Positions 1 to 9,809 of a DNA stretch of 64,000 nucleotides are shown here, piece after piece (positions within the stretch are counted from its first letter, which is position 1; every line of letters begins with the position of its first letter). The notes beneath the pieces were generated by a model. That model saw only the letters and a program-made list of their open reading frames with translations, was not told the origin of the DNA and did not search any database. Position numbers and translations under genes: made by a program. The stretch is taken from the NCBI GenBank assembly GCA_963796195.1, contig CAWCKS010000012.1, positions 164,445 through 228,444 of the forward strand, in the 5' to 3' direction. The DNA is from CAWCKS01 sp963796195 (lineage in GTDB: Bacteria; Pseudomonadota; Alphaproteobacteria; Rhizobiales; Xanthobacteraceae).

Positions 1-387
1 CCGGTGAATACGGCAGGGATCAGCGTGCCGCCGGCGAAACCCTGAACCACACGGAATGCGATCAAGGTCGCGAAGTTGTCGCTGAGCGCGCAGCCGAGCG
101 ACGCAAGCGTGAACAGGCGTGATCGCCGCGACGAACAGCCAGCGCAGCGTCAGCGCGCGCGTCAGGAGGCCGGTCAGCGGAATCGCGATGATCTCGGCGA
201 TCAGGTAGGCGGTCTGGATCCAGCTCATCGCGTCGGGCGAGATGCCAAGCGCATCCTGGATCGCCGGCAGCGAGGTAGCGACGACCTGGATGTCCAGGAT
301 CGCCATGAACATGCCAAGGCACATCAGCGTGAAGCCGGCCCAGGTCGCGGCGGAGGCATCGTCGATCGTGGCCGTCGCCGTGGTCAC
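1..387 (-). CDS. MFS drug/metabolite exporter, DHA2 (EmrB/QacA) type, N-terminal part only
   Basis: This is the N-terminal part of a major facilitator superfamily exporter that runs off the left edge of the window. It begins at a GTG (387-385) whose bases overlap the TGA of the methyltransferase gene upstream, so the two are probably translationally coupled. The first ~30 residues lead into TM1, with the DHA2-typical stretch MAILDIQVVATSLP, followed by PDAMSWIQTAYLIAE and a second helix pair. Around position 119-121 one extra base shifts the frame. After removing it the protein continues as LFTLASLGCAL and then RVVQGFAGG, a classic MFS motif C region. Its position as third gene of a type III PKS operon suggests export of the polyketide product or a related lipid (inference). 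Confidence 0.75.
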   Translation of the reverse strand, partial: MTTATATIDDASAATWAGFTLMCLGMFMAILDIQVVATSLPAIQDALGISPDAMSWIQTAYLIAEIIAIPLTGLLTRALTLRWLFVAAITPVHACVARLRAQRQLRDLDRIPCGSGFRRRHADPCRIHR

Positions 388-896
388 GTCGAGCCGACGG
401 TGCGACCGCTCGCTTCCGCGAGCGCGCGGTTTTCCGTCCTGATGCGCAACGCGAGCACGGCCGCGTTCAGCGCAGTGAAGATCAGCGCAACAACAGGCAA
501 GTTCACGGTGAGTGGCAGCAGCGCGATCTCGCCCGCCACCACCGCGTAGTTCGGATGCGACAGGTATCGATACGGGCCGCTTGCGACGAGCTGTTCGCCC
601 GGCAGAACCAGAATGCGCGTGGTCCAGCGCGCGCCCAGCGTCCACATCACCCAGGCGCGCAAGACCTGGAGCAGGAGATAGCTGGCCAGCGCCAGTGCAT
701 TGACCGGCTGCTCGCGGCCGAAGATCCAAAGCGAGAGGAGCCACGCGGCGTGAACTGCGACGATCAACGGATAATGCGCGGCGCCGATCTCCTGCGCGCC
801 GCGCGCCAGCAGCGTTGACGTGTTGCGGCGCGCCAGCGCGAGCTCGGCGAGACGCTGCAGCGTCACGGCGCCGAGGATGATCTCCGCCGCGGTCAT
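384..896 (-). CDS. Isoprenylcysteine carboxyl methyltransferase (ICMT) family membrane methyltransferase
   Basis: The gene encodes 170 residues. The start is the ATG at 896, which overlaps the PKS stop in an ATGA arrangement. The protein is a small multi-spanning membrane protein with the ICMT/phospholipid methyltransferase signature: a GPYRYLSHPNY motif (S-adenosylmethionine site) near residue 110, preceded by a hydrophobic WVMWTLGARWTTRI segment and followed by two hydrophobic helices. In Bacillus (BpsB) and Streptomyces (SrsB) members of this family sit next to type III PKS genes and O-methylate the alkylpyrone or alkylresorcinol product. The same order here supports that role. The acceptor is not knowable from sequence. 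Confidence 0.85.
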   Translation of the reverse strand: MTAAEIILGAVTLQRLAELALARRNTSTLLARGAQEIGAAHYPLIVAVHAAWLLSLWIFGREQPVNALALASYLLLQVLRAWVMWTLGARWTTRILVLPGEQLVASGPYRYLSHPNYAVVAGEIALLPLTVNLPVVALIFTALNAAVLALRIRTENRALAEASGRTVGST

Positions 897-1941
897 GCCG
901 CGTGTCTTATGGAGACGCAGCTCGCGGTGAAGCCGGGGCCGAGCGCGGTCAGCAGTGAGCGCGACGGCAGGCCGCACTTGAGAACGCGGTCGAGCACGAA
1001 CAGCGCCGTCGGCGCCGACATGTTGCCGTAGTCGGCAAGCACCGCGCGCTCGTGGTCGAGCGCGCCCTGGTTCAGCTGCAGCGCGCTCTCCAGCGCCTGG
1101 ACCACCTTGGTGCCGCCGGGATGGCAGACGAAGCGATCGATGTTGGCGGCTCAAGCCCCATGCGCGCAAGGATCGACGTGACGGCGTCGCGCAGATTGGC
1201 GGTGACGAAATTCGGGATGGTGCGGCGGAAGATGACGCCAAAGCCTTCCGGATCGACATTCCAGCCCATGATGCCGAGCGTGTCCGGCCACAGGTGCTCG
1301 CCGGAATCCTCGATCCAGGTCGCGCCGCCGTCGCCGGCGCGCAACACGGCAGCCGCGGCGCCGTCGCCGAACAGGGCGATCGCGACGATGTTGGCCTTGG
1401 TCAGTTCGTCGAGCCGGAGCGCCAGCGAGCAGAGCTCGATCGTCACCAGCAGCACGTTGCTGCCCGGACGCGCCTGGGCGAGCCGCGATGCAATCGAGAG
1501 GCCCGACACGCCGCCGGCGCAGCCGAGGCCGAACACCGGAACCCGCGTAACGTCGGCGCGGAAGCCCACACGCTGCGCGACGCGGGCCTCGAGGCTCGGC
1601 GTCGCGATGCCCGTCGAGCACACGGTCACGACCGTATCGACGTCGCCGGCTTTGAGATGGGCGGCGGCGAGTGCCTGCTCGGCGGCGTCGGCGAACAACG
1701 CCTCGGCGCCCTCGAGAAACGCGGCGGTGCGTTCCGGCCAGCCCTTGTGGTCGAGATACCAGTAGAACGGCTTGACGCTGTGGCGCTTGGTGATTCCGGT
1801 ATTGGCGAAAATTGTCGCCAATTTCTCGAATTCGGGAAAGCGCGGTCCGAAATGCTCCCACGCCGCGGCGAGAATATCCTTTTGCAGATAGGCGTGCCCG
1901 GGCACCGCGGTCGAAAGAGAAAGCAATGAAGCCGCATGCAT
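893..1941 (-). CDS. Type III polyketide synthase (chalcone/stilbene synthase-like), one frameshift
   Basis: About 349 residues once repaired, the normal length for bacterial type III PKSs. These homodimeric enzymes extend an acyl-CoA starter with malonyl-CoA and cyclise it to pyrones or resorcinols. The nucleophilic Cys lies in VFGLGCAGGVSGL. A single missing base near 1148 breaks the frame just after LARMGLEP. In the next frame the protein resumes with FVCHPGGTKV (catalytic His) and LADYGNMSAPTALFV (catalytic Asn), so the whole Cys-His-Asn triad is present but split. It starts at the ATG at 1941 and heads a PKS-methyltransferase-MFS operon in which each gene overlaps the next by 4 bases. The product is probably an alkylpyrone or phenolic lipid, by analogy with bps and srs operons. 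Confidence 0.88.
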
Positions 1942-2183
1942 CGCGTTGTCCGCCCCGCCACCAGTGTCGCTGATGTTTCAACAGCACAAAGGCCGCGATA
2001 TTTCGGTCGCGCAAAAAAGTGATCGGGCGGGCCGTGTCCCCTGAGGCTTCGAATTTCGCCGCAATCGGGGCGACGCAATCAGGCCCGGCGCTTTGCCATG
2101 ATCGTCATCATCATATGCGCTCAAAGCTATTTCAATTCCCGTGAGATCGTCTACATAGCGCCGGCAACTACCCAGATTGCCAA

Positions 2184-3107
<924 letters not shown>

Positions 3108-3111
<4 letters not shown>

Positions 3112-3869
3112 ACCTGCGCGGCGCTTACGCAATCTATCGCTACGAGATGTCCCGCACCAGGCGCACGCTGCTGCAGAGCATCGTGTCGCCGGTGATCTCG
3201 ACATCGCTCTACTTCGTGGTGTTCGGCGCTGCGATCGGATCGCGTATTACCCAGATCGAAGGCATCCCGTACGGCTCGTTCATCGTGCCCGGCCTCGTCA
3301 TGCTGATGCTGCTGACGCAAAGCACGGCCAACGCGTCGTTCGGCATCTACTTTCCGAAATTCGTCGGCACGATCTATGAAATCCTGTCGGCGCCGATCTC
3401 GGCGTTCGAGATCGTGCTCGGCTATGTCGGCGCCGCCGCGACCAAATCGATCATGCTCGGCTTGATTATCATGGTCACGGCTGCGCTGTTCGTGCCCATG
3501 CGGATCGAGCATCCGGTCTGGATGCTGGCGTTCCTGGTGCTGACCGCCGTGACGTTCAGTCTGCTCGGCTTTATCATCGGCATCTGGGCGGCCGGCTTCG
3601 AGCAGTTGCAGTTCATTCCGCTCCTGATCATCACGCCGTTGACCTTCCTCGGCGGCACCTTCTATTCGATCAGCGTGCTGCCACCGCTCTGGCAGAAGAT
3701 CGCGCTGTTCAATCCGCTGGTCTATTTGATCAGCGGCTTCCGCTGGAGCTTTTTTGGTCTCGCCGACGTCAATGTCGGCGTCAGCCTCGCGATGGTCGCG
3801 CTGTTCTTGACGCTTTGTCTTGCGATCGTGTGGTGGATATTTCGGACTGGCTTCAGGTTGAAGCCTTAA
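3108..3869 (+). CDS. ABC-2 type transporter permease, YadH-like
   Basis: Membrane subunit, 253 residues with about six hydrophobic helices, matching the ABC-2 membrane family (YadH/NodJ type). Typical features are the amphipathic N-terminus with RYEMSRTRRT, the segment GSFIVPGLVMLMLLTQS, and the signature LTFLGGTFYSISVLPPLWQKI followed by FNPLVYLISGFRW near the C-terminus. It overlaps the ATPase gene by 4 bases and must form the transporter with it. The gene ends close to a convergent MFS gene. A 7-bp inverted repeat (3873-3879 with 3894-3900) spans the junction and could help termination. Confidence 0.9.
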
Positions 3870-3888
3870 TCTGCCGCGCAGATGAAAC

Positions 3889-5274
3889 TTATCGCGCGGC
3901 GAGCCGCAAGAAACTCATCACGCTGCCGAGCGCGGCGGTGAAGATACCCAGGGTCAATGCCAGGATCGGGCCGTGCTGGCCGGCGAGGCCGAAGCACAGC
4001 GCTGCAAGTGCTGCGCCCAGCGCCTGGCCGGTCAGTCGGGCGCTCGCGGCGATGCCGCTGGCGCCGCCCCTGCGGTGCGCGGGCCCGCTCGTCATGATGG
4101 CGCGCATGTTCGGCGACTGAAAGAAGCCGAAGCCGCAGCCGCATATCATGGTGCGCCAGACGATGTCTGGTATGCTCGGATGCTCCGGCATCAGGACCAA
4201 CAAGGCCATGCCGACCGCAAGCACGACGAGGCCGATGCCACCCAGCAAGCCCGCCGGGAAGCGGTCGGCGAGGCGGCCTGCGATTGGCGCCATGATGCCG
4301 ACCACGAGCGGCCAGGGCGTCAGCAAAAAGCCGGTCGCCACCGGCGTCATGTGCTGCACGTTCTCGAAGTAGAACGGCAGCGACACAAAGGCGAGGCCCT
4401 GGGTCGAGAACGAGCAGACCGCGGTCGCCGCCGACAGCGCAAAGAGGGGATTTTTGAACAGGTCGAGCGGCAGCATCGGCGCTGGATGATCGGCCTGGCG
4501 GCGGATCAGGAGGCAGCCGAGGACGATCGCAACGGCAAATTCAAGCGCGACTTCTGCCGTGCTTGCGCTGTGGGCGGCGCTGCCGATGGCAACGATGATG
4601 AGACCGGTCGCACCGGCCAGCAGTACGCCGCCGGTCAAATCGAAGCGATGCGCCGCTCGTGGCGATGGTGGCAGCGTGGTGAACGCGATGATTGCGGCGA
4701 TGATGCCGAACGGGACGCTGATCGCAAAAAGCAATCGCCAGTTGCCGATCAGCAGTAGCGCTGATCCAACGGTCGGACCGACGGTGATGAAGGTCGCGAC
4801 CGTCATGGTGGTGAGGCCAAGACCGCGGCCGAGCAGCCGCTTCGGGTAGATGAACGCCACCAGCGCCGAGTTGACGCTCATCAAGCCTGCAGCACCTATC
4901 CCCTGCAGCGTGCGGCCGGCGAGCAGAGCCGGGAACGACCACGCCAGCGCCGAGGCGAGCGCTCCCAGCGTGAACAGCACGATGCCGGCATGATAGATGC
5001 GCCGATAGCCGATGATCTCGCCGAGGGCCGCCAGCGGCATCAGCAGCGCGACCATGGCGATCTGATAGGTGTTGACAACCCATACGGCTGTGGCCGGATC
5101 GACGCCGAAGTACGCGGCGATCGCGGGCAGCGCGATGTTGGCGATCGCGGTGGATAGCGAGGAAATCGCCACCGACGCGCACAACGCCGCCATGGCCCAG
5201 CGGCGGCGGTCGCTGGGCAGCCCGTCGGCAAGCGCATGCGCCGCGGGCTCGATCAGGGTCGCGCGATCCTGCAT
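3889..5274 (-). CDS. MFS transporter, DHA2 family (EmrB/QacA-like)
   Basis: Proton-driven multidrug or metabolite efflux protein of about 461 residues, probably 14 helices. The N-terminal domain shows RRWAMAALCASVAISSLSTA, then ALPAIAAYFGVDPATAVWVV (TM1-2 region) and the motif C-like GRTLQGIGAAGLMSVNSALV. I chose the ATG at 5274 (MQDRATLIEP), which starts about 23 residues before TM1. ATGs at 5316 and 5355 are also in frame and cannot be excluded. It lies between the ABC exporter (convergent) and the OprB-type porin upstream on the same strand. Substrate unknown. Confidence 0.85.
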   Translation of the reverse strand: MQDRATLIEPAAHALADGLPSDRRRWAMAALCASVAISSLSTAIANIALPAIAAYFGVDPATAVWVVNTYQIAMVALLMPLAALGEIIGYRRIYHAGIVLFTLGALASALAWSFPALLAGRTLQGIGAAGLMSVNSALVAFIYPKRLLGRGLGLTTMTVATFITVGPTVGSALLLIGNWRLLFAISVPFGIIAAIIAFTTLPPSPRAAHRFDLTGGVLLAGATGLIIVAIGSAAHSASTAEVALEFAVAIVLGCLLIRRQADHPAPMLPLDLFKNPLFALSAATAVCSFSTQGLAFVSLPFYFENVQHMTPVATGFLLTPWPLVVGIMAPIAGRLADRFPAGLLGGIGLVVLAVGMALLVLMPEHPSIPDIVWRTMICGCGFGFFQSPNMRAIMTSGPAHRRGGASGIAASARLTGQALGAALAALCFGLAGQHGPILALTLGIFTAALGSVMSFLRLAAR

Positions 5275-5374
5275 TTGATAAAGCAATTCCTCGCCCGATA
5301 TCGGGACGCCCTTCATAGGCCTCGCGGCAAGCCCGCAGCAGGGCCCGATCTGCATGGGCGTATGCGATAGCGCC

Positions 5375-6770
5375 TCAATATTTCAGCGTCGAGGTCAGGC
5401 CGAATACCGCGGCGTCGCCGATCCGCCGAGGCCGGTCGGATCGAAGGGGTTGGCGATGCCTCCGGAGGGGCGGAACACATACTGGAAATACGGCGCAAGC
5501 AGCCAGCCTGGCTTGACGTGCGCTTCGTAAATCATTTCGAACAACGTCTCGGCGCTGCGCACCGGCGTCGGCAGGCCGCTGAAAAAATCTGGTTGTCGCG
5601 ATCGAACGCCTGGGTGCTGCGGGAGATATGCATGTAGGCGATCGCCATGCCGAAGCGGTCGAGCGGCCGGCCCGGCACGAGGTCGGCGACACCAAAGCCG
5701 CCATCGGCATAGAAGTCGATCAAGTTGCGGTCCGGCGGGCTGTAGGCGACGCGCGCGAACGCCGTGATCCCCGAGGTCGATGCCGACAGACTGCGGTCCG
5801 TGACATAGCTCGGCTTGTAGAGCGTCTGTTCGATAGTGGCAAAGATGCCGAAATTACCACGCAGTCGCGCCGGCACGCCACTGCCGTCGGGGTCGGCAAG
5901 CAGCGAGCCGTCATTGGCGAAGCGTTGATCGTTAAAGCTGCCGGTGTGATACCAGGCGCCCGGCGTGACAGCACCGGCGAGCGGTCCCCACACCGAGCCG
6001 ATCGCATAGTCGAACTGCACCTGGCCGATCAGCCAGGGATCGTCGCGCACGCGGAACGCAAGGCCATGATGATCGCGGCGCTGCGGATCGCCGGGCCCGG
6101 GATCCGACGCGCTGCCGTTGAAGATCGCGGCGAAAGCCGTCACGCCTTGCACGGGTTTGTATTTGAAGCGCGCACCCATGGCGGCGATCGTCGACGCGGG
6201 GCCGCCGGCTGGCAGGTCCGAGGCGTTAATCGCCGGCCAGCTGAACGTGTTGTTGACGAAGAGATCGTCGGTCTTGCTGTCGAAGAACTCGACGTCGGCG
6301 GCCTGCTGGCCGAGCTTGATGGCGAGCGCGCCACCGAGCAAATTCTGCTCGATATAGGCTTCAAAGAGACGAACATCCGGCAGCGCCTCGATTTCGCTGA
6401 CCGGAGCGAGGTTGCCGACGTAGTTGCGGGTCAATCCGCGGCCATAAATCGAGTAGCTGTTGGCGTGGATTCTCGCGCCGCTCCAGCCGACGAGCTTCTC
6501 AAGATCGGCGTCGACGCCGAGATCGAGGCGGCCGAAATTGGTCGCGCCCTGCCGCATGCCGCCGGTCGGGTTGCCGATGTTGTCCATGACGAAGGTGGCG
6601 CCGAGCGCGAGGCCCTTGTCGGCAAGCCCGTTGCGCCAGTCGTTGAACCAGCCAGGGATCAGCGGAAACCAGTCGGCGGCGGATTTATCCTTGGCGGCGG
6701 CAAGGGTGCGCGTTGCAAATCCGCCGACCAGCAAGAAAGTCAGGATAACGAGAGTAGGCCACTGTCGCAT
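5375..6770 (-). CDS. OprB-family carbohydrate-selective porin, two frameshifts
   Basis: Outer-membrane porin of the OprB family, which admits sugars and other small solutes. It has an N-terminal signal peptide (MRQWPTLVILTFLLVGGF ... TLAAA) and many amphipathic beta strands with OprB hallmarks: GRLDLGVDADLEKL, IKLGQQAADVEFF, VNNTFSWPAINASDLP, and FARVAYSPPDRNLIDFYADGG. Near 5582-5587 a run of six A (T on the coding strand) appears one short. With a seventh the sequence reads IFFSGLPTPVRSAETLFE. A second single-base gap near 5422-5428 separates the frame ending PTGLGG from the family-typical end AVFGLTSTLKY. Repaired length is about 465 residues. It is divergent from the HpaB-like gene. Confidence 0.85.
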
Positions 6771-6939
6771 GCACTGGGTGTTCTACCAGTTGCTCCGAAG
6801 TAAGTCGTTGCGTTCGTTCCCGGTCTTCCGCCTGGTGCTTCACAAGGGCGCCGGGCGGTTCGCTGTTTGGACAGCCTAAATCCGGGTGCTACCATCCCGC
6901 AAAATGCTGCCTTTTCAGCGCAGCGAGCGGGAGAAGCGC

Positions 6940-8493
6940 ATGCGACCGGAAGACGTCCGCGCCGACAGAAATCGGCCATTCACGGGATCGGAATATCTCG
7001 AAAGCCTGCGCCTGGGCCGCGAGGTCTATATCAACGGCGAGCGGGTCAAGGACGTGACTACCCATGCGGCATTTCGCAATTCGGCGCGTTCGATCGCACG
7101 GCTCTATGATGCGCTGCACGATCCAGCCACGAAAGATGTCCTGACCGCGCCGACCGATACCGGCAGCGGCGGCTACACGCATCGCTTCTTCAGGCACGCG
7201 CGGTCGCGTGACGACCTGCGGGCACAAAAGGAGGCGATCGCGGTCTGGGCGCGCAAGACCTATGGCTGGATGGGCCGTACGCCCGACTACAAGGCGTCGT
7301 TGATGAACACGCTCGGCGTCAACGCCGAGTTCTACGGCAAGTTCGCTGACAATGCGCGGGCCTGGCACAAGCGCGCGCAGGAGCCGGTGCTGTTCATGAA
7401 CCACGCCATCGTCAATCCGCCGGTCGATCGCTCGCTGCCGACCGACAAGGTGAAGGACGTCTATGTCACGATCCAGAAGGAGACTGACGCCGGCGTCGTC
7501 GTCTCCGGCGCCAAAGTGGTGGCGACCTCGGCGGCGCTGACGCACTACAATTTCCTCGGCCAGAACGCCGCGACCGCGACCGACGACACCGACCTCGCCG
7601 TGATGTTCATGCTGCCGATGGACGCGCCGGGCGTAAAACTGTTCTGCCGCAACTCCTATGAAGAGATCGCGAGTACGGTCGGCTCGCCGTTCGACTATCC
7701 GCTGTCGAGCCGGTTCGATGAGAACGACGCGATCTTCGTGCTCGACAATGTGCTGGTGCCCTGGGAGGACGTTCTGGTGCATCGCGACGTCGATCGCATC
7801 AAGATGTTCTATCCGCGCTCGGGCTTCCTCGAGGGTTTTTGTTTCCAGGGTTGCATCCGCTATGCGGTGAAGCTCGATTTCATCGCCGGCCTTGTTGCGA
7901 AAGCGCTGCACATCACCGGCGGTGACGTGTTCCGCGGCAACCAGGCGATGCTCGGCGAGATCGTCGGCTGGCGCAACGTGTTCTGGTCGCTGGCGGACGC
8001 GATGGCGAACGACCCGAAACCGTGGGTCAATGGTGCGATGCTGCCGAAGCTCGAGGCGGGCTTGAGCTACCGGCTGTTCGGCGGCGACGCCTATGGCCGT
8101 ATCAAGGAGATCGTCGAGAAGATCGTCGCCTCGGCGCTGATCTACCTGCCGTCGTCGGTCAAGGATTTTTCCAACCCCGCGATCGAACCTTACCTCGCGC
8201 GCTTCGTGCGCGGCGCCAATGGCATCGGCCACCGCGAGCGCATCAAGGTGATGAAGCTGTTGTGGGATGCGATCGGCAGCGAGTTCGGCGGGCGACATGA
8301 GCTTTACGAGCGCAACTATGCCGGCAACCACGAGGAGATCCGGCTGCAGGCGCTGGTCTCGGCGCAGCGCTCCGGCCAGATGCAGAAGATGCAGGACCTC
8401 GTCGACCAGTGCATGGCAGACTACGACGAACGCGGCTGGACCTCCGATGACTGGGTCGGGCCGGGCGAAGACAACAAGCGCGCAGCGGAGTAG
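6940..8493 (+). CDS. 4-hydroxyphenylacetate 3-monooxygenase (HpaB)-family FADH2-dependent oxygenase
   Basis: Large component of a two-component flavin monooxygenase, 517 residues from the ATG at 6940, preceded by GGGAGAAG. Members hydroxylate phenols (HpaB) or act on chlorophenols and pyrrole carboxylates with FADH2 supplied by a separate reductase. HpaB hallmarks are the N-terminal TGSEYLESLRLGREVYINGE, LTHYNFLGQNA, the SSRFDENDAIFVLDNVLVPWE block, and RNQ-like FRGNQAMLGEIVGWRN. No HpaC-type reductase gene is visible in the window. It is followed after 4 bases by an amidohydrolase gene, so the two probably act in one pathway. True substrate not assignable; 4-hydroxyphenylacetate itself is only one possibility. 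Confidence 0.9.
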   Translation: MRPEDVRADRNRPFTGSEYLESLRLGREVYINGERVKDVTTHAAFRNSARSIARLYDALHDPATKDVLTAPTDTGSGGYTHRFFRHARSRDDLRAQKEAIAVWARKTYGWMGRTPDYKASLMNTLGVNAEFYGKFADNARAWHKRAQEPVLFMNHAIVNPPVDRSLPTDKVKDVYVTIQKETDAGVVVSGAKVVATSAALTHYNFLGQNAATATDDTDLAVMFMLPMDAPGVKLFCRNSYEEIASTVGSPFDYPLSSRFDENDAIFVLDNVLVPWEDVLVHRDVDRIKMFYPRSGFLEGFCFQGCIRYAVKLDFIAGLVAKALHITGGDVFRGNQAMLGEIVGWRNVFWSLADAMANDPKPWVNGAMLPKLEAGLSYRLFGGDAYGRIKEIVEKIVASALIYLPSSVKDFSNPAIEPYLARFVRGANGIGHRERIKVMKLLWDAIGSEFGGRHELYERNYAGNHEEIRLQALVSAQRSGQMQKMQDLVDQCMADYDERGWTSDDWVGPGEDNKRAAE

Positions 8494-8497
8494 GGCG

Positions 8498-9603
8498 ATG
8501 GCTGGAGAAATGCTGTTCAAGTGTGCGGTGTGCGGGCCGGCGACCGATCACGGCAGCGCGCTGACAAGCGTCCGCCGCGACAAGCGCTGGCGCACCGTTG
8601 ACATCCACTGTCACTGCATGGTGCCTGCGGCAAATGAGTTTGTATTGAAGGCGACCGGCATTCCCGGCGGCGGCACTGACACCAACGCCCAGGCGCACGT
8701 CAATGATCTGACAAAATCGATCATGCGCGAACGGGCGAAGATCGATTTTCCGAAGCTGACCGATGTCGAGACACGGATCGCAGACATGGATCGGCTCGGC
8801 ATCGATGTGCAGGTGGTCTCACCCTATCCCGGTCACTTCATCTATGCGGCGCCGCCCGAGGTCGCGCGCGAGAGCGCGCGCATGGTCAACGATTACATCG
8901 CGGCGCTGGTCGCAAGGCATCCGGATCGGCTTGATGGGCATGGGCACCGTGCCGCTGCAGGATTGCGGCATGGCCGTCGCCGAGCTGGAGCGCACGCGTG
9001 AAGACGCTCGGCTTTCGCGGCGTCGAGCTCTGCACCAATGTGCGCGGCGTCGATCTGACGCGCGCCGGCCTCGAAGAATTCTTTGCGAAAGCGGAAGAGC
9101 TCGGCGTCCTGATCTTCCTGCACCCGTCGGGAACGAGCTTCGTCGGCCGCATGAGCGATCATTACTTCCCGAACACGATCGGCCATCCGCTGGAATTGGC
9201 GCTGGCAGTGGGGCACTTGATTTTCGACGGCTATCTCGAGCGTTTCCCCAACCTCAAGGTCTGCATTGCGCATGGCGGCGGTTACATCCCCGCCTACTGG
9301 GGCCGCTTCGACCATGCGTTCGAGCATCGCCCCGACAGCCGCGTCACGATCAAGAAGAAGCCGTCGGAATATCTGAAGAAGCTCTACTTCGACACCGTGG
9401 TGTTCTCGGAGGTCGAGCTGAAGCACTTGATCGAGACCTGGGGCGCCGACCACATCATGCTCGGCACCGACTATCCGTTCGATATGGCGGAGCCCGACCC
9501 GGTCGGCTTCCTTGAGAGTGCCAAGGGTATCAGCGATGCCGATATGGCGAAGGTTGCGGGCGGCAACGCGGAGCGGTTGTTGGGGATGAAGGCGAAGGCT
9601 TAG
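8498..9603 (+). CDS. Amidohydrolase 2 (ACMSD-like) family metal-dependent hydrolase/decarboxylase, two frameshifts
   Basis: TIM-barrel metalloenzyme of the PF04909 group, which includes ACMSD and gamma-resorcylate decarboxylase. It begins at the ATG at 8498 immediately after the HpaB-like gene. The metal-binding HxH is seen in TVDIHCHCMVPA, a later His in VCIAHGGGYIPAYWGRFDHAF, and the catalytic Asp in MLGTDYPFDMAEPDP. One extra base at about 8931-8934 (after HPDRL) and another at about 8995-8998 (after AELERT) break the frame. Removing both gives a continuous 367-residue protein through LMGMGTVPLQDCGMA and VKTLGFRGVEL. Co-transcription with a ring-hydroxylating monooxygenase suggests decarboxylation or ring-product hydrolysis (inference). 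Confidence 0.87.
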
Positions 9604-9642
9604 CCCGGCCATTCGGGGGCGCAAGCCGGCGGGCTCTATTCA

Positions 9643-9798
9643 TCCTCCCCTGCACGAAGTGCGGGGGAGGGGGACCGCCCGAAGGGCGGTGGAGGGGGCA
9701 GGTTTGTAGATTTTGGTTGCTGTCAATGGCGCGGAGCTCGGGAGCGCCCCCACCACCATGCTGCGCATGGTCCCCCTCCCCCGCTTCGCAGGGGAGGA
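9643..9798. repeat. Intergenic inverted repeat (CCTCCCC...GGGGAGG type)
   Basis: Between two convergent genes, the left half reads CCTCCCCTGCACGAAGTGCG then GGGGGAGGGGGACC, and the right half GGTCCCCCTCCCCCGCTTCG then CAGGGGAGG, so the two halves are imperfect inverted copies flanking about 75 bases. Each half can also fold on itself. A related element is at 31021-31145. It may serve as a bidirectional terminator here because it lies between convergent genes. Confidence 0.7.
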
Positions 9799-9809
9799 AA
9801 AGGAAACCG

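Noticed and set aside
3873..3900. Inverted repeat GCCGCGC ... GCGCGGC at a convergent junction as a terminator
   Set aside because: The stem is short, the loop is 14 bases, there is no T-run, and it overlaps the end of the MFS gene; at most a weak terminator.
5628..6803. A 391-codon plus-strand open frame opposite the porin gene
   Set aside because: Composition of an antisense shadow; the minus strand encodes an OprB-type porin with signal peptide.
6889..8520. A 543-codon open frame on the minus strand opposite the HpaB-like gene
   Set aside because: It is the antisense shadow of a gene with strong GC bias in third positions; its composition is Arg/Asp/His/Val rich and shows no family motif, whereas the plus strand encodes a complete HpaB-family protein.
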